DNA of 64,000 bases, taken from Icerya purchasi. Taxonomy: Eukaryota; Arthropoda; Insecta; Hemiptera; Monophlebidae. Positions within the stretch are counted from its first letter, which is position 1. Each line of letters begins with the position of its first letter. The stretch covers positions 592,807,643 to 592,871,642 of the forward strand of contig CM077115.1 in the NCBI GenBank assembly GCA_039619475.1. The letters run 5' to 3'. Both the position numbers and the translations under genes were made by a program. The notes beneath the pieces are model-generated. The model made no database searches. It had not been told where the DNA came from and saw only the letters and a program-made list of their open reading frames with translations. This document shows positions 10,455-20,869 of this stretch, piece after piece.

Positions 10455-11290
10455 ATACTGAAAATTCAAATAAGTACCCTTTTTTAAAAATTCGACCTTT
10501 AAGGGGTGAAAACGGGCTAAAAACTCTTTCCCGAAAAATGCATAAACTATTATAGTTCTGGTGAAAATGAGTGTTCATAATTGTAATTTTGCATGGAGAT
10601 ACCTTATGCGATGTATTAAAAGTGTGCAAAACTTTTTTTTCATCCCAAAAATTTTAAGGGAGAAAATGAACAGAGACTCATTTTTAAAGGAACCAAAAAT
10701 CACACTACGAATCGCGATTATCGCGTGTAATTTCACGTGAATACAGTGTATATGCTGAAGATGTCAAATAAAAACGCTGTATTGAAAATTCAGAGTTTAA
10801 GGGACAAAATGGGATTAAAAACCGTTTCCAAAAAATTACACAAACTATTTTATTTTCGGCGCAAATGGGTTTTCCAAATTGTAATTTCGGATGAAGATAC
10901 TCCATATGGTCTACCAAAAGTGTGTAATAGTTTTATGAAACCCTCAAAATTTTCGGTAGAAAAAAGAGCGAACTCCTATTTTGGAGAAAACGAAAAATCA
11001 CGCTACGGTCCGTACGAATAGAAATTATCGCGTGTAATTTCATGTAAATATAATGTACATACTGAAGATGTCGAATAAGAACGCTGTTTTGAAAATTTGG
11101 ACTGTAAGGGGTGGAAAGGGGTTAAAAGCTGTTTTCAAAAAGTAACTAAAATCGTAATAAATAGATTTACCATATTGTAATATTTACGAAGGTTGTTCCA
11201 ATTTTTTATATCTTCGGAATTTTGAGAGTGAAGAAGAGTTATAATCTATTTTTAGGAAAACTTAATATCACAAAACATCCGCAAAGAAGT
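10455..11290. repeat. Tandem repeat of ~300-bp units, about 2.8 copies
   Basis: Similar blocks recur at about 10,455, 10,755 and 11,057. Each has a TGAAAATTCAAATAA/GAAGATGTCGAATAAG start, a GTAAGGGGTGGAAAGGGG or TTAAGGGACAAAATGGG box, then TTTTCCAAATTGTAATTTCG-like sequence. Units are about 75-80 percent alike by eye. No coding potential is conserved between units. Copy 2 has the same array (55,647-56,339), interrupted in unit 3 by a 5.9-kb insertion. Confidence 0.7.
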
Positions 11291-11815
11291 GTGCTTTACG
11301 CATTCAGTTTGGTTTCGGATTGAAATGGTTTAGAAACTGCAATTTTCTAAAATTCAAATAGCCAATTATCAGGAGGAGACAGAAATATTTCTGTCAGGCA
11401 GTTTTTATCGTATTCAAAAAGAGTAAGAAATCATGCCTCAGTCATGATAAGTTGTGTTGTGATTATTAGTTTATTTTAAAAGGAAAGAATGACAGGTTTT
11501 ATTTCATTACGGTGTTTTTTTATCTCGTGCGATTCAACATGTTCTTTTTCCGATTCAATTTCTTTTTATAGCCTTTTATTTAACTCGCCTTGTCAAATTT
11601 TGTTTGTCATTCTGTCTCGGTTATTTATTGGAATTTATTTTTTTTTTTGTAATGCGTGGAAAAGAATTTGACTGAAAATATTCGTTTTTAGTTAGTTATT
11701 GCATAAATATAAATTTTAGTAATTCCTATTAAAACATACTTTATAGAAAAATACCGGACACATTTACGAACTTAAAATCAGACTTTTTTGTTTTGAATTT
11801 AAAATTATGTAAATG
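11291..11815. other. No gene recognised
   Basis: AT-rich; only short random frames. Confidence 0.5.
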
Positions 11816-11890
11816 TAAATTATAGTTATCTTAAACTTAACATACGGAATCCTTAGCGCATGACACATCATGCTTGACCGACCTTGTTTG
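11816..11890 (+). repeat. Left partner of a ~75-bp inverted repeat (partner 28,397-28,470)
   Basis: Contains ATACGGAATCCTTAGCGCAT followed by GACACATCATGCTTGACCG. The reverse complement of the partner reads ATACGGAATCCTCAGCGCAT then GAAACCTCATGCTTGACTG. Similarity runs outward through AATTATAGTTAT on both sides. It could be the termini of one 16.6-kb element or two dispersed repeat copies. Confidence 0.55.
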
Positions 11891-11899
11891 TTTAGCTCT

Positions 11900-12930
11900 G
11901 AATTAAAAGGTTTCATGCTATCCAAAACTAATTTATTCGTAAGATTGTAGGAGCCTCAAGGATTATTTTCCCGACTATTCTAGAAGTAGAAACGATAATG
12001 CTACCACTAACTCTACGTAGATCGTATTTATCCGATAAGTTTGCATTAAAATATTGTTCATTGACATCCAATAATTTTTGGTACTTAAGTACCAACAAAT
12101 TTTAGATCATCACAAGTTTTCTTTGTCACGTTTCTCTATTTTGGCGTCTAGTTTTCGTAAACTTCGTAAGTGTCATCAAATAATGAACAAATACTTCTTA
12201 CATCCCCTTAAATTTAAAAAATTAGAAGGTAAAGTTTATCTATCGGAGTCTGACAGGACCAGTGGTTATTATAAAATAGTTGTCCCCGATGAATAATATC
12301 TTTAATAATATTCTTCAGAGTAAGTTACCCAATTATCTTTACGGGTACTCTGAGGATTCAAAAAGACGAGAGGTGATGAGCCCCAACTAGATGTCATTAA
12401 AATGTTTCTCCTGCTTCATTTGGCTCCAGTCTATACAGCAGAATGTACAGTAGCAGCACAAGCTTTAATGATTACAGTAATTTCAAATAACATTAAAATA
12501 TATTTTGATTTTGTCACACTCTGAAACTGTTTAATGTCTCCCTCAAAAATGACATTCAATTATATATTAAATGATATATTTTCTTCAATTAAATCACCCA
12601 TTTCATACTTGAAAATCTCTGTTTTTTCAGTCTATTTTGTATAGATCCCATCCCATATGGAGATATATGGGCAAGGCTGCAGACAATTGTTCAAAGAATG
12701 CGGCTGACAATGGTAGGATACCACGGCACATATTATCCGGAGATTTATTTATTTATTTATTTATTTTTTTGTCCTCATTTCGGATACTACCGATGAGGCA
12801 AGTTTATTTAATAAGTTTTATTACATACAGTTATATGACAACAAAATTAGTGTGCCCCATCCAATTAAGTTTATTAGGTCACATTAATTCTGTTTTACAG
12901 AGTGTAAATATAATTCTTAATTGTAAATAG
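11900..12930. other. No gene recognised
   Basis: AT-rich sequence with a TTTA microsatellite near 12,741-12,768. Frames at 12,078-12,296 and 12,637-12,930 match nothing I know. Confidence 0.5.
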
Positions 12931-12934
12931 TACC

Positions 12935-13660
12935 TTAATATAAATGAATATTTTTTTTACGATTTTTCACCTCTTGTATTGTAAATTGATTAAGTTTGAA
13001 ATTATCTGTTACCAGTTGTTCCGTAGTACCTTCAATAATTAAATTGCTGCCATTGCATCCTTGTATGATATGATACACGCTGTCCTGAAAATTGCACCTA
13101 ACACAATTTTCGGAACCCGCAATTCCATACTTGTACAAGTACACTTTAAAAATTCCATGTCCAGTTATAAACTGCACATTAAAAAAATTTGGGATAAAAA
13201 CTTTATTATTTAATCTTTCTTTAATATCCGGAAAAAACTGATATGCAATACCGTTGTAATTTTTCCAAATTTGCTAAAATTTATCTATATAATAATTTTC
13301 CAGAATAATTTTTAATTTTTTAGCGTTTAGGAATTTGTTTTTGATAGGTAAACTGGTTTTTATGAATATATTTTACGTTATTAAATTCATTATTCAGCTT
13401 AATGTTATGTTTAATACTAAATAAAGTGATATGTTTTTCAATTTCCATATCCATCAGTTTAAGTCCTGCAATAACTAAAGCTGCTTTATAACTTATCGTT
13501 CTATACGATTTTATTAGTTTTATAATGATAAGTCTTTGATAGCTATATAACATTTTCTTAAAACGTTGTATTTTTAACATATCGGTATACATGATACTGC
13601 CATACAATATATTGCTTAGTATTACTGTCTTGTACAATATTATTCCCTTTTTGTAGTTTA
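12935..13660 (-). pseudogene. C-terminal relic of an R1/CR1-type LINE ORF2
   Basis: Two minus-strand blocks fit the region downstream of the RT catalytic core. The upstream block has YQRLIIIKLIKSYRTISYKA and then ALVIAGLKLMDMEIE. The downstream block has FITGHGIFKVYLYKYGIAG then CVRC and YHIIQGC, a typical C-terminal CCHC-like region. There is no RNase H. Stops and a frameshift separate the blocks, so it is dead. The family is distinct from A-D. Confidence 0.75.
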
Positions 13661-13742
13661 CAGCCTTTTGATTGTTTTATAGTTTGTTAAAGATAAGTAA
13701 AAATTTATTTATTTTAGGTAAGCGATCAGATCCGGGGCTCCA

Positions 13743-13852
13743 GTTCATTTTTGGTCGTAATTTTAGTTCGTTCATTTTTGCTATTATTCATAGTGTATGA
13801 ACTAACGAATAACAGCGAAAATGAACGAACTTAAATTACGACCAAAAATGAA
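13743..13852. repeat. Long near-perfect palindrome
   Basis: Left arm GTTCATTTTTGGTCGTAATT continuing through TTAGTTCGTTCATTTT; the right arm is its complement ending in ACCAAAAATGAAC. Arms are ~43-45 bp with a loop of ~22 bp and only a few mismatches. Confidence 0.85.
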
Positions 13853-14106
13853 CGTGACGTAAACAAAGTGAAGTAACTTAACTATGATATGGGAAATAGC
13901 GCGAAAAATGAAATACCGGAAAGGTAATATGTTAGTAAGGGACATATTTAAAATAGCGGGCGGAAAAATCAAAAACCGTAAATAAAATATATAAAAAAAA
14001 ACGAACCGACTATAAATTATGTAAAAAGAAGAGTAAAAGAGGGAATTGAAAAATAACGTTAAAATATTAAATAAGATTAGATATGAAATATGCTAAATTA
14101 CATACC

Positions 14107-15140
14107 TTAATATGCGGGATGGATCTCGGCGGCGGTGTTATAAAATTCGTGCACTAGCTGAGACAGTGGCACTCGTTGCGTGAAATAAAATTCCGCGATA
14201 TAGTAGGGGAAGAAATCTTCCCTAGTACCATATTTCGGAATTTTACTCCGGGCTTCACGCCATAAACGTTCAATGTTGTTCGTGTGAACCCCGGTAACCG
14301 GATTAACGTAAGTGACGGAATGGTTTACAGTACGCAGGATATAATTAGGATCATGAGAAAGAGGTGTATACCCTCTCCATTCGTCAGATTGGATGATCGA
14401 ACCGGGACGGATAACACGGCGAATAATCGGAAGCAACGTTTGGGAACTACGGTCAGGAACAAGAGTCATGTAAAAATTGCCGGAGGAAACATCAATCGCA
14501 CCAAAAACCCATAAACCAGCCTCTCGGCGCGAAGAGGAGGTAGACACAAATTTCATTTTGATGAACTTAGCTTCATCAATTTGCACGATACGGTCCTTAC
14601 CTCCTAAAGGAGCCGAATGTTTATTGAAATAATGCAGCATAACTTCATGACAGAAGGAGGTCCAGTCGGTAATTGTTGCGCTTGATAATTTCAGTAGGGA
14701 AAGTAGATATACACGAGGATTACGGATGTACAAGACTGTAACTACAAACCGCCAAATTGTTAACACAGGTACCCGACAACGCGAAAGCCACGTCCCAGTC
14801 TTGGCCGAACTTTTAAATTGGCATTTAACACCGCCGATCCACCGGCCACACCGAAATTGTAAAGCCGCCTTGTTTAACGTTAGTAGGCTCTGACACGCCG
14901 AGCAAACCCTACATAGCAAATCATTCTTTGTAAAAAAAAATAAAAAAATGCAGCAGAAGTAGATAAGAAGAAATGAAACATGAAAAAAAAAGAAAAAAAT
15001 TGTTTGATATAATTGAACCTGAAATGCGGAAGAACCCGATGTTTGATCAGGAAATCGATGGCTTGTTCTTCCATATACGCCATTAAATCGAAATAAATAG
15101 GTTCACACGGCGCGTCGCACAATACGATTTCGGTGGGCAT
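14107..15140 (-). CDS. Merlin/ISXO2-like transposase, two exons
   Basis: DDE transposase of the Merlin superfamily (related to bacterial IS1016/ISXO2), which cuts and joins element ends. The long frame 14,919-14,107 lacks an N-terminus. Splicing a 110-bp GT-AG intron (15,018-14,909) joins an ATG-started exon (15,140-15,019) to exon 2 (14,908-14,107) and gives 924 nt, that is 307 residues plus stop, close to the usual ~300. The splice restores a zinc-binding N-terminus, HFR-VCSAC followed by FRCGRW. Catalytic residues in the spliced protein are about D152 (QIDEAKF), D216 (IIQSDEWRGY) and E254 (HTNNIERLW). The C-terminal SKIPKYGTREDFFPYYIAEF block is typical. The reading frame is intact, so the element may be recent. 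The splice sites are inferred from frame and motif only. Confidence 0.85.
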
Positions 15141-16064
15141 TATTAAGAGGGCAGAAAACGGGAAAAAAACACAGAAAAAAAACAAAAAACAAAAGTATAA
15201 AAAGAAAAAGCCGGACATCCGCAACAACCGGAAACGACAGAGAACAATGACCGGCACAACAGGTTAGTGGGTTACTATTATAATGCAAATTTCGCGGTCA
15301 ATGACATGCGGTGACAATAAATCACGCCATCTATAGCAGGCGTAGAACGATAATCGAAATGGACAAAATCACATTGTTTTAAAATTTATAATTAAAATTA
15401 ACTTATACTTTTTTATTAGCGTAGGATTTTGTAAATATCTCTGACATAACAAATTAAAATTTTGCAAACTAAAAAAAAAATTTTTTATTCAGTACGCAAT
15501 AATTTAATTACAAATGTGTAGTATTTTTTTTTTAAAGCGATAGTAAATAATCACACTAATTATTCTAAAATTATGCTTTCATTTGTAAGTTAAATTATTC
15601 GCAACTTAAATGATTTGTAAGTTAAATTATTTATATGTATGAAGAATGATTGGCTTTCAGCTTTTAGCTTTCAGCTTTCAGCTAGCTTCTTAGCCACATT
15701 TTTTTCTGAGTTAATTGGTAATATTTTAAAACAAATAAATCTGAAATATTTGAAGAGGAGTAAATTTGAAATATTTGAAAAACTCTGAACTCTTACCTTC
15801 CACAATCTACATCTATATACAATTTTCTCTTTTTCTATATATTTTCAATTTCACAAATAGATATACCTGTATACACACATTTTATTATACTAACAATTTA
15901 CTTAAATAAAATTATACACATTCTCTTACTTTAAATTGTTTCTATTCACTTAGCTTCATCTTTGTCCGTGAAAGCCGAGCTGAACTAAGTTATGACCAAG
16001 GGGAAATAGTGCATCCCATGTTATTTACATTATGTAGTAGTGTCCAACCAAACTTTCGGTTCTG

Positions 16065-16142
16065 GTTTTGGTTTCGGCCTAGTTTTAGCCAAAAAATGGA
16101 TTTCGGCTTCCATCCAGCTGAAACTATGGCCGAAACCAAAAC
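16065..16142. repeat. Inverted repeat with 15-bp perfect arms
   Basis: GTTTTGGTTTCGGCC at 16,065-16,079 and its exact complement at 16,128-16,142, with further partial pairing outward. Probably a foldback/MITE remnant. Confidence 0.6.
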
Positions 16143-16740
16143 TGAATTCGAGAGGTTTCGTGCTACGATCAAACATGCTTGGTACATTCAGCTGCGAGCG
16201 ATGAAATTTCATACTTATCAGATACACGGCTATACTAAAAAATGGAGATATTTATTCTTACTGGAATTCTAGTCCATTTCTGTGTTTGAGAAAGATTGCG
16301 CTGAAATTCTTTTCAAAATGTTAACAAATTATTGTTTCTCACTTATACTCGTAATATTAGATTGTTCAATTTTGAATAGTGATAAGCTCTTCATAATTTT
16401 TTTTATTTTAGTTAGAAAAATCGTTTATTTTCATACATCCATGTAGTATACTATGTAAATATTTAATATAAAAAATTAACCATAATTTACATCACCAAAA
16501 TAAATAAATAATCAGCTTAACATTTATGAGTAAATTGGTAATATTTTAAGGCCAGTAAATTTGAAAAAACATTTCAAAAATGTTGAAATATTTTAAGAAC
16601 AGCAAATTTGGATTATTTTCAACAAAATTATTATTTATTTAATTTTCAATGAAATATGAACTAAATTGAGACGAACTAAAATGTAGCGATGACGTGTGTA
16701 TCACTATAAACTGTAAAGACTGAAAATGAACTGGAGGCCC

Positions 16741-18030
16741 GTATCTGAAAGTTTACCCAAAATTTTTATCGGTAATATTCGCGGTGCTAGGGGGGGGGGA
16801 CACGTCATTTTTCGCGCTTTTTTGAACTTGAGGGCAACTTTGAATTTTCTGGCAAAGAAAATGATATAAGGTTTTGTTCCTGATAAATAGCGATCTTGCA
16901 AACGATATATTACATTACCGGAAAAAAAAATATTTTTTTACAAAATTTTGAGCTTTCAAAGCCCCGGAGTTTTATTTTTAAAGCTTGAGACCCCGACGCA
17001 CCAAATTACAGAAATATACGTGGAAGTACATATTTTTACCCATGTTTTAAATTTTTAGCTATAATACTCGCAGTGCTAGGGGACGCGCAATTTTTCGAGC
17101 TTTTTTGAGCTTTATCACAACTTTAAAAGTTTGGTTAAGAAAATGAAATTCGGTTTCGTTCCCGACTACTAGTGATCTTTCTAATGATATATCACAAGCC
17201 CAAGAAAAAAAATATTTTTTTCCAAAATCTCGAGTTTTCGGTGCCCCGAGGGTCTAATTTTAAAGCTGGAAACTCGGATGTTCCAAACCAGAGAAATATA
17301 CGTGGAAGCGCATATTTTTAACCGTGTTCAAAATTTTTATCGGTAATATTCGCGGCGCTAGGGAGGGGGAAACGTCCTTTTTCACGCTTTTTTGAACTTT
17401 ACGGCAACTTTGAATTATTTGGTAAAGAAAATGATATAAGGTTCTGTTCCTGATAAATAGCGATCTTTCAAACGATATATTACATTACCGGAAAAAAAAA
17501 TATTTTTTTACAAAATTTTGAGCTTTCGTCGCCCCGAGGGTCCAGTTTTAAAGTTGGAAACTCGGATGTTCCGAACTAGAGAAATATACGTGGAAGCGCA
17601 TATTTTTAACCGTGTTCAAAATTTTTATCGGTAATATTCGCGGTGCTAGGGAGGGGGAAACGTCCTTTTTCACGCTTTTTTGAACTTTACGGCAACTTTG
17701 AATTATTTGGTAAAGAAAATGATATAAGGTTCTGTTCCTGATAAATAGCGATCTTTCAAACGATATATTACATTACCGGAAAAAAAAATATTTTTTTACA
17801 AAATTTTGAGCTTTCGTCGCCCCGAGGGTCCAGTTTTAAAGTTGGAAATCCGGATGTTCCAAACTAGAGAAATATACGGGTATGTGCGTATTTTTAGCCC
17901 CTTTCAAAATTTTTAACTACAATACTCGCGGTGCTAAGGGGGGGGACACGTCATTTTTTGCGGTTCTTTGAACTTTTGGGCAACTTTACATAACTTTTGT
18001 GCCGTAATTTTTTGATTTGATGAAGGTACT
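16741..18030 (+). repeat. Satellite array 1: ~288-bp tandem units, about 4.4 copies
   Basis: The landmark TCGGTAATATTCGCGG-type box occurs at about 16,770, 17,058, 17,340, 17,629 and 17,917, spacing 282-289. Each unit also has a G run, CGTCATTTTTCGCGCTTTTT, a GAAATATACGTGGAAGCGCA box and an A8-9 tract. Units 3 and 4 are nearly identical while the others are more diverged. No conserved reading frame. Followed by TM. Confidence 0.9.
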
Positions 18031-18060
18031 CCTGCATTGTAGTTTATATTTTGAATTTCA

Positions 18061-18350
18061 GCGTTATAGGTTTATTTAGTGACGAGTTATGACTTTTTAA
18101 GTGATTTTTGAGGTCGTTTTATGTACCATATTATATATTCTTGACGGTTTTTTGGGATTTTTGCCGCCCAGGGTAATCGGTCATCTTCAAGTTATAGATC
18201 GTTTTAAAGATAATTTTAATTGTAATTTATGTTCCAAATTTGAAGTTTATAAGTCAAGCCGTTCGTGAATTATTGATTTTTATTTGATATTTTTGTCATT
18301 TGTGTACTATCTTATAAGGTTTCTGTACATTATATGTATATGGAATCCTA
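18061..18350 (+). repeat. Terminal module TM (copy after array 1)
   Basis: Starts GCGTTATAGGTTTATTTAGT and ends in a small palindrome around a GTACATTATATGTATA-type core flanked by GGATTC/GGAATCC. Directly linked to array 1 by a short spacer that array 3 shares (31,535-31,612). Confidence 0.85.
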
Positions 18351-18658
18351 ATAAGCAAACCGAAACTTGCGGTCCCGTTCCGTTTCTTAGCCCTCGTACT
18401 AACACTACTTGCGCAAATTACAACGTTCCGAATCAAATTCTGAAGACCGCTGCAGTCTCGTATTTCGATAAAGCTAAAAGAAAAATAACACCGACTAACA
18501 AACCCGTTTATTCCTTGCATTCAAGAAACCCACTTAAAACAAAAGCAACATTTAAAACTAAAAACCGGTTAGTTCTCGAACAGGGGCCTAGCTACCGCCG
18601 TATCAGCCGTATTAATGATACGGGGCCTCCGGAGTACAGGGGCCCCGAACGTGCGTGA
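18350..18658 (+). pseudogene. Module M: conserved peptide-coding block, partial gag-like ORF?
   Basis: The frame reads FLSPRTNTTCANYNVPNQIL, KTAAVSYFDKAKRKITP and then a basic segment with SRNPLKTKATFKTK. The block at 29,385-29,640 encodes the same peptide with substitutions and one stop (NYNNPNQILKTVAISYPDKA), so the similarity looks protein-like. The function is not recognised. It lies upstream of a zinc-knuckle remnant (18,812-18,909), so it may be the N-terminal part of the same gag-like protein. The start codon is not identifiable; upstream sequence is TM. Confidence 0.4.
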
Positions 18659-18811
18659 GCAAAAATTTCTAAAAATGTAGTATGACATTCAGAATTGAGA
18701 TATATAACGAAATAAAATCGCACTCATTCATCTATGTTCCCACAATTCGTTATCGGTTATTGAGAAGTAGGGTTGTATTCTCTAGAAAGACTGAAATTGT
18801 CTTCATCTATG

Positions 18812-18909
18812 GAGGATTTAAAAAATGTAAACGGTGCCACTGCTCTGGCCACCTAGAGAAATTCTGTAAGTCTGACGTCTCCTTTGTTAACTTTGCCAAG
18901 GCGTTATAG
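18812..18909 (+). pseudogene. Zinc-knuckle end of the gag-like ORF
   Basis: Encodes KKCKRCHCSGHLEKFCKSDV and the last residues of the same C-terminus as 9753-10,244 (minus), identical in protein over the shared ~29 residues. The homology starts abruptly at the AAAAAATGTAAACGG point; the upstream 60 residues of the local frame are unrelated. It is followed directly by TM. Confidence 0.6.
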
Positions 18910-19395
18910 GTTTATCGGGTGATGAGTTATGACTTTTTAAGTGGTTTTTGAGGTCGTTTTATGTACCATATTATATATTCTTGACGGTTTTTTGGGTTTT
19001 TTGCAGCCCAGGGTAATCGGTCATCTTCAAGTTATAAATCGTTTTAAAAATAATTTTAATTGTAATTTATGTTCCAAATTTTAAGTTTATAAGTCAAGCC
19101 GTTCGTGAATTATTGATTTTTATTTGATATTTTTGTCATTTGTGTACCATCTTATAAGGATTCTGTACATTATATGTATACGGAATCCTAAAAATCAACA
19201 AAATCGGTATAGCCGTTCTTGAGTTACACTTTTTTGCGAATTGTGCAATTTCGATGCAAATTTTTTAAATTTTTTTTTTGCAAACCTTCTCTTAAGAAAT
19301 ACGAATACAACAAAAAAAAAATATTCAAATCGGTTCAGTTGTTTTGAAGGAGAAGCGAGGCCCACGTAAGGCAACTCATTTTTATATATAAGATT
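18901..19395 (+). repeat. Terminal module TM plus AT-rich terminal repeat
   Basis: TM at 18,901-19,197 is followed by a block with CAAATCGGTTCAGTTGTTTT and an end TTTTTATATATAAGAT near 19,395. A similar terminal block, CAATTCGGTGCAGTCGTTCG ending in a TATATATA stretch, lies at 20,505-20,625. Such ends are common for non-autonomous insect transposons; class undetermined. Confidence 0.6.
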
Positions 19396-20465
19396 TGATG
19401 TATATAAAAGGTACAGCTTCAGTGATCGATATGAGATTACAGATCTGAATACGCGAAATAATCTGGTTCCACCAACGATACTGCTTGCATCAAATAAATA
19501 TATCCAAATAAATCCAGACGGATCATGCACACGTAGAAATTAATAAAATGTGTGAAATTCCAGCGTAATCAAAAGAGTATAATATATTTTATTACTTATG
19601 TGTTGAAAGAAAAATCTATTCAATGTATGCTTCATTAAATTACCGATATGTTTTTAATAAATCGTTAATAATAATTATTGTAGTAAACCAAAAAGTAATT
19701 AGTGAAGCAGAAATAAATTTGTGCATATGTTCATATGAATGAACTTTAAATTTGTAATATTGTTTCGAAGATAATTTTTTTTATGATATTGTATCGTATA
19801 TAATAATAATCACAGAGAAATTAATTTAAATAAATAAATAAATAAATGCGTCATTGTACTTAACAAATTAAATGAATGATGAATGACTGTGGAAAAACTT
19901 TGAAAAATTTTTAAAATCACTTTAAAAAGTTTAAATACGCTGAAAATGTTTACTTCAATGTTTACAGAACGAAAACACAAATTCAAATGATCGAGGAATT
20001 TGAATTTTCTATAGCTAATCACCTTCAAATTTCTAGCTTGTCCTGTTAAAAAACAGGTTTCTTCGATGCATATACCTACAGAAGTCGCTTCTGCAAATTT
20101 CGTAGAAGATCGGCATTGTAGGGGTACATTTATGACGATTAGCCTTACAATGTGACCAGACTGAAAAGATACTTCCGAAATGGTTATTTATGACCCTTGA
20201 AGGTTGCGGTATAATATTCGTTCTTTTGTATCGGTGTCAATCGTTAACCGCTTTGTGCAAACGATGATGTCGGCAAGGGACAATGAAGAAAAAAGGATCT
20301 AGTCTTTTAGAGGATAGTTTTTTTTGTTCACTTTGTTAATTGTTCATCGATAGTCAGACCCATCTTGGTTATTTTTTACGATGACACTGATGCGACCGAG
20401 AATATATCCTTCTTTCTTACACATATACATATACATACTCTCTCACCCACTTTTCATATTATGAG
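19396..20465. other. No gene recognised
   Basis: AT-rich with an AAAT microsatellite near 19,830; short frames only. Confidence 0.5.
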
Positions 20466-20625
20466 ACTTTAAAGCTTTTCCAGTGAACTTTCCCAAAATT
20501 TTCTTTCACACAAACCTTCTCATGGCAATAACGAATGCAATAAAAAAAAATTAACCAATTCGGTGCAGTCGTTCGCAAGTTATGGGCGTACATACATATC
20601 GACGATTCATTTATATATATATGTA
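20465..20625 (+). repeat. Second copy of the AT-rich terminal block
   Basis: Shares the AAACCTTCTC...ACGAAT..CAA(T)AAAAAAAAA order with 19,270-19,395 and ends in a TATATATATATG run. Confidence 0.45.
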
Positions 20626-20869
20626 TAGGTTTGTAATTGTACTTGTTTGTTTTCTGAACTTCTATATAGTTATATTTGAATACTATTACTTAAACCACCT
20701 TCCCCGTTTGTCACTATTTATTAGATATTACTATACTGAGAAGTTAATTTCTCAACTGTTCATCAAATAAAATCAATAATTTTCTTGACGTGATTTCACT
20801 TCAGTTACGATTTTTAAATAAAATTTATTTAGATATATACACCAAATTTTAAATAAACTGCAGCAAACA

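Larger units (their letters stand above)
13734..16740 (-). mobile_element. Merlin-type DNA transposon, ~3.0 kb
   Basis: The transposase gene (14,107-15,140) lies between a left end GGGGCTCCAGTTCATTTTTG and a right end whose reverse complement is GGGCCTCCAGTTCATTTTCA, that is, short terminal inverted repeats of about 20 bp. The left end doubles as one arm of a long palindrome (13,743-13,852). I cannot see a convincing 8-9-bp target-site duplication, so these ends are provisional. The region between the gene and the right end (15,300-16,700) is AT-rich with no other ORF and includes a separate inverted repeat at 16,065-16,142. Confidence 0.6.

Noticed and set aside
15103..15288. Phe-rich hydrophobic ORFs upstream of the Merlin transposase
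   Set aside because: They are out-of-frame reading of exon 1, the T-rich intron and the leader; the spliced model explains the region better.
19180..19200. Helitron 3' end (palindrome followed by CTAA)
   Set aside because: The hairpin includes the CTAA itself instead of lying 10-15 bases upstream, there is no Rep/helicase ORF, and the sequence continues as a repeat past this point.
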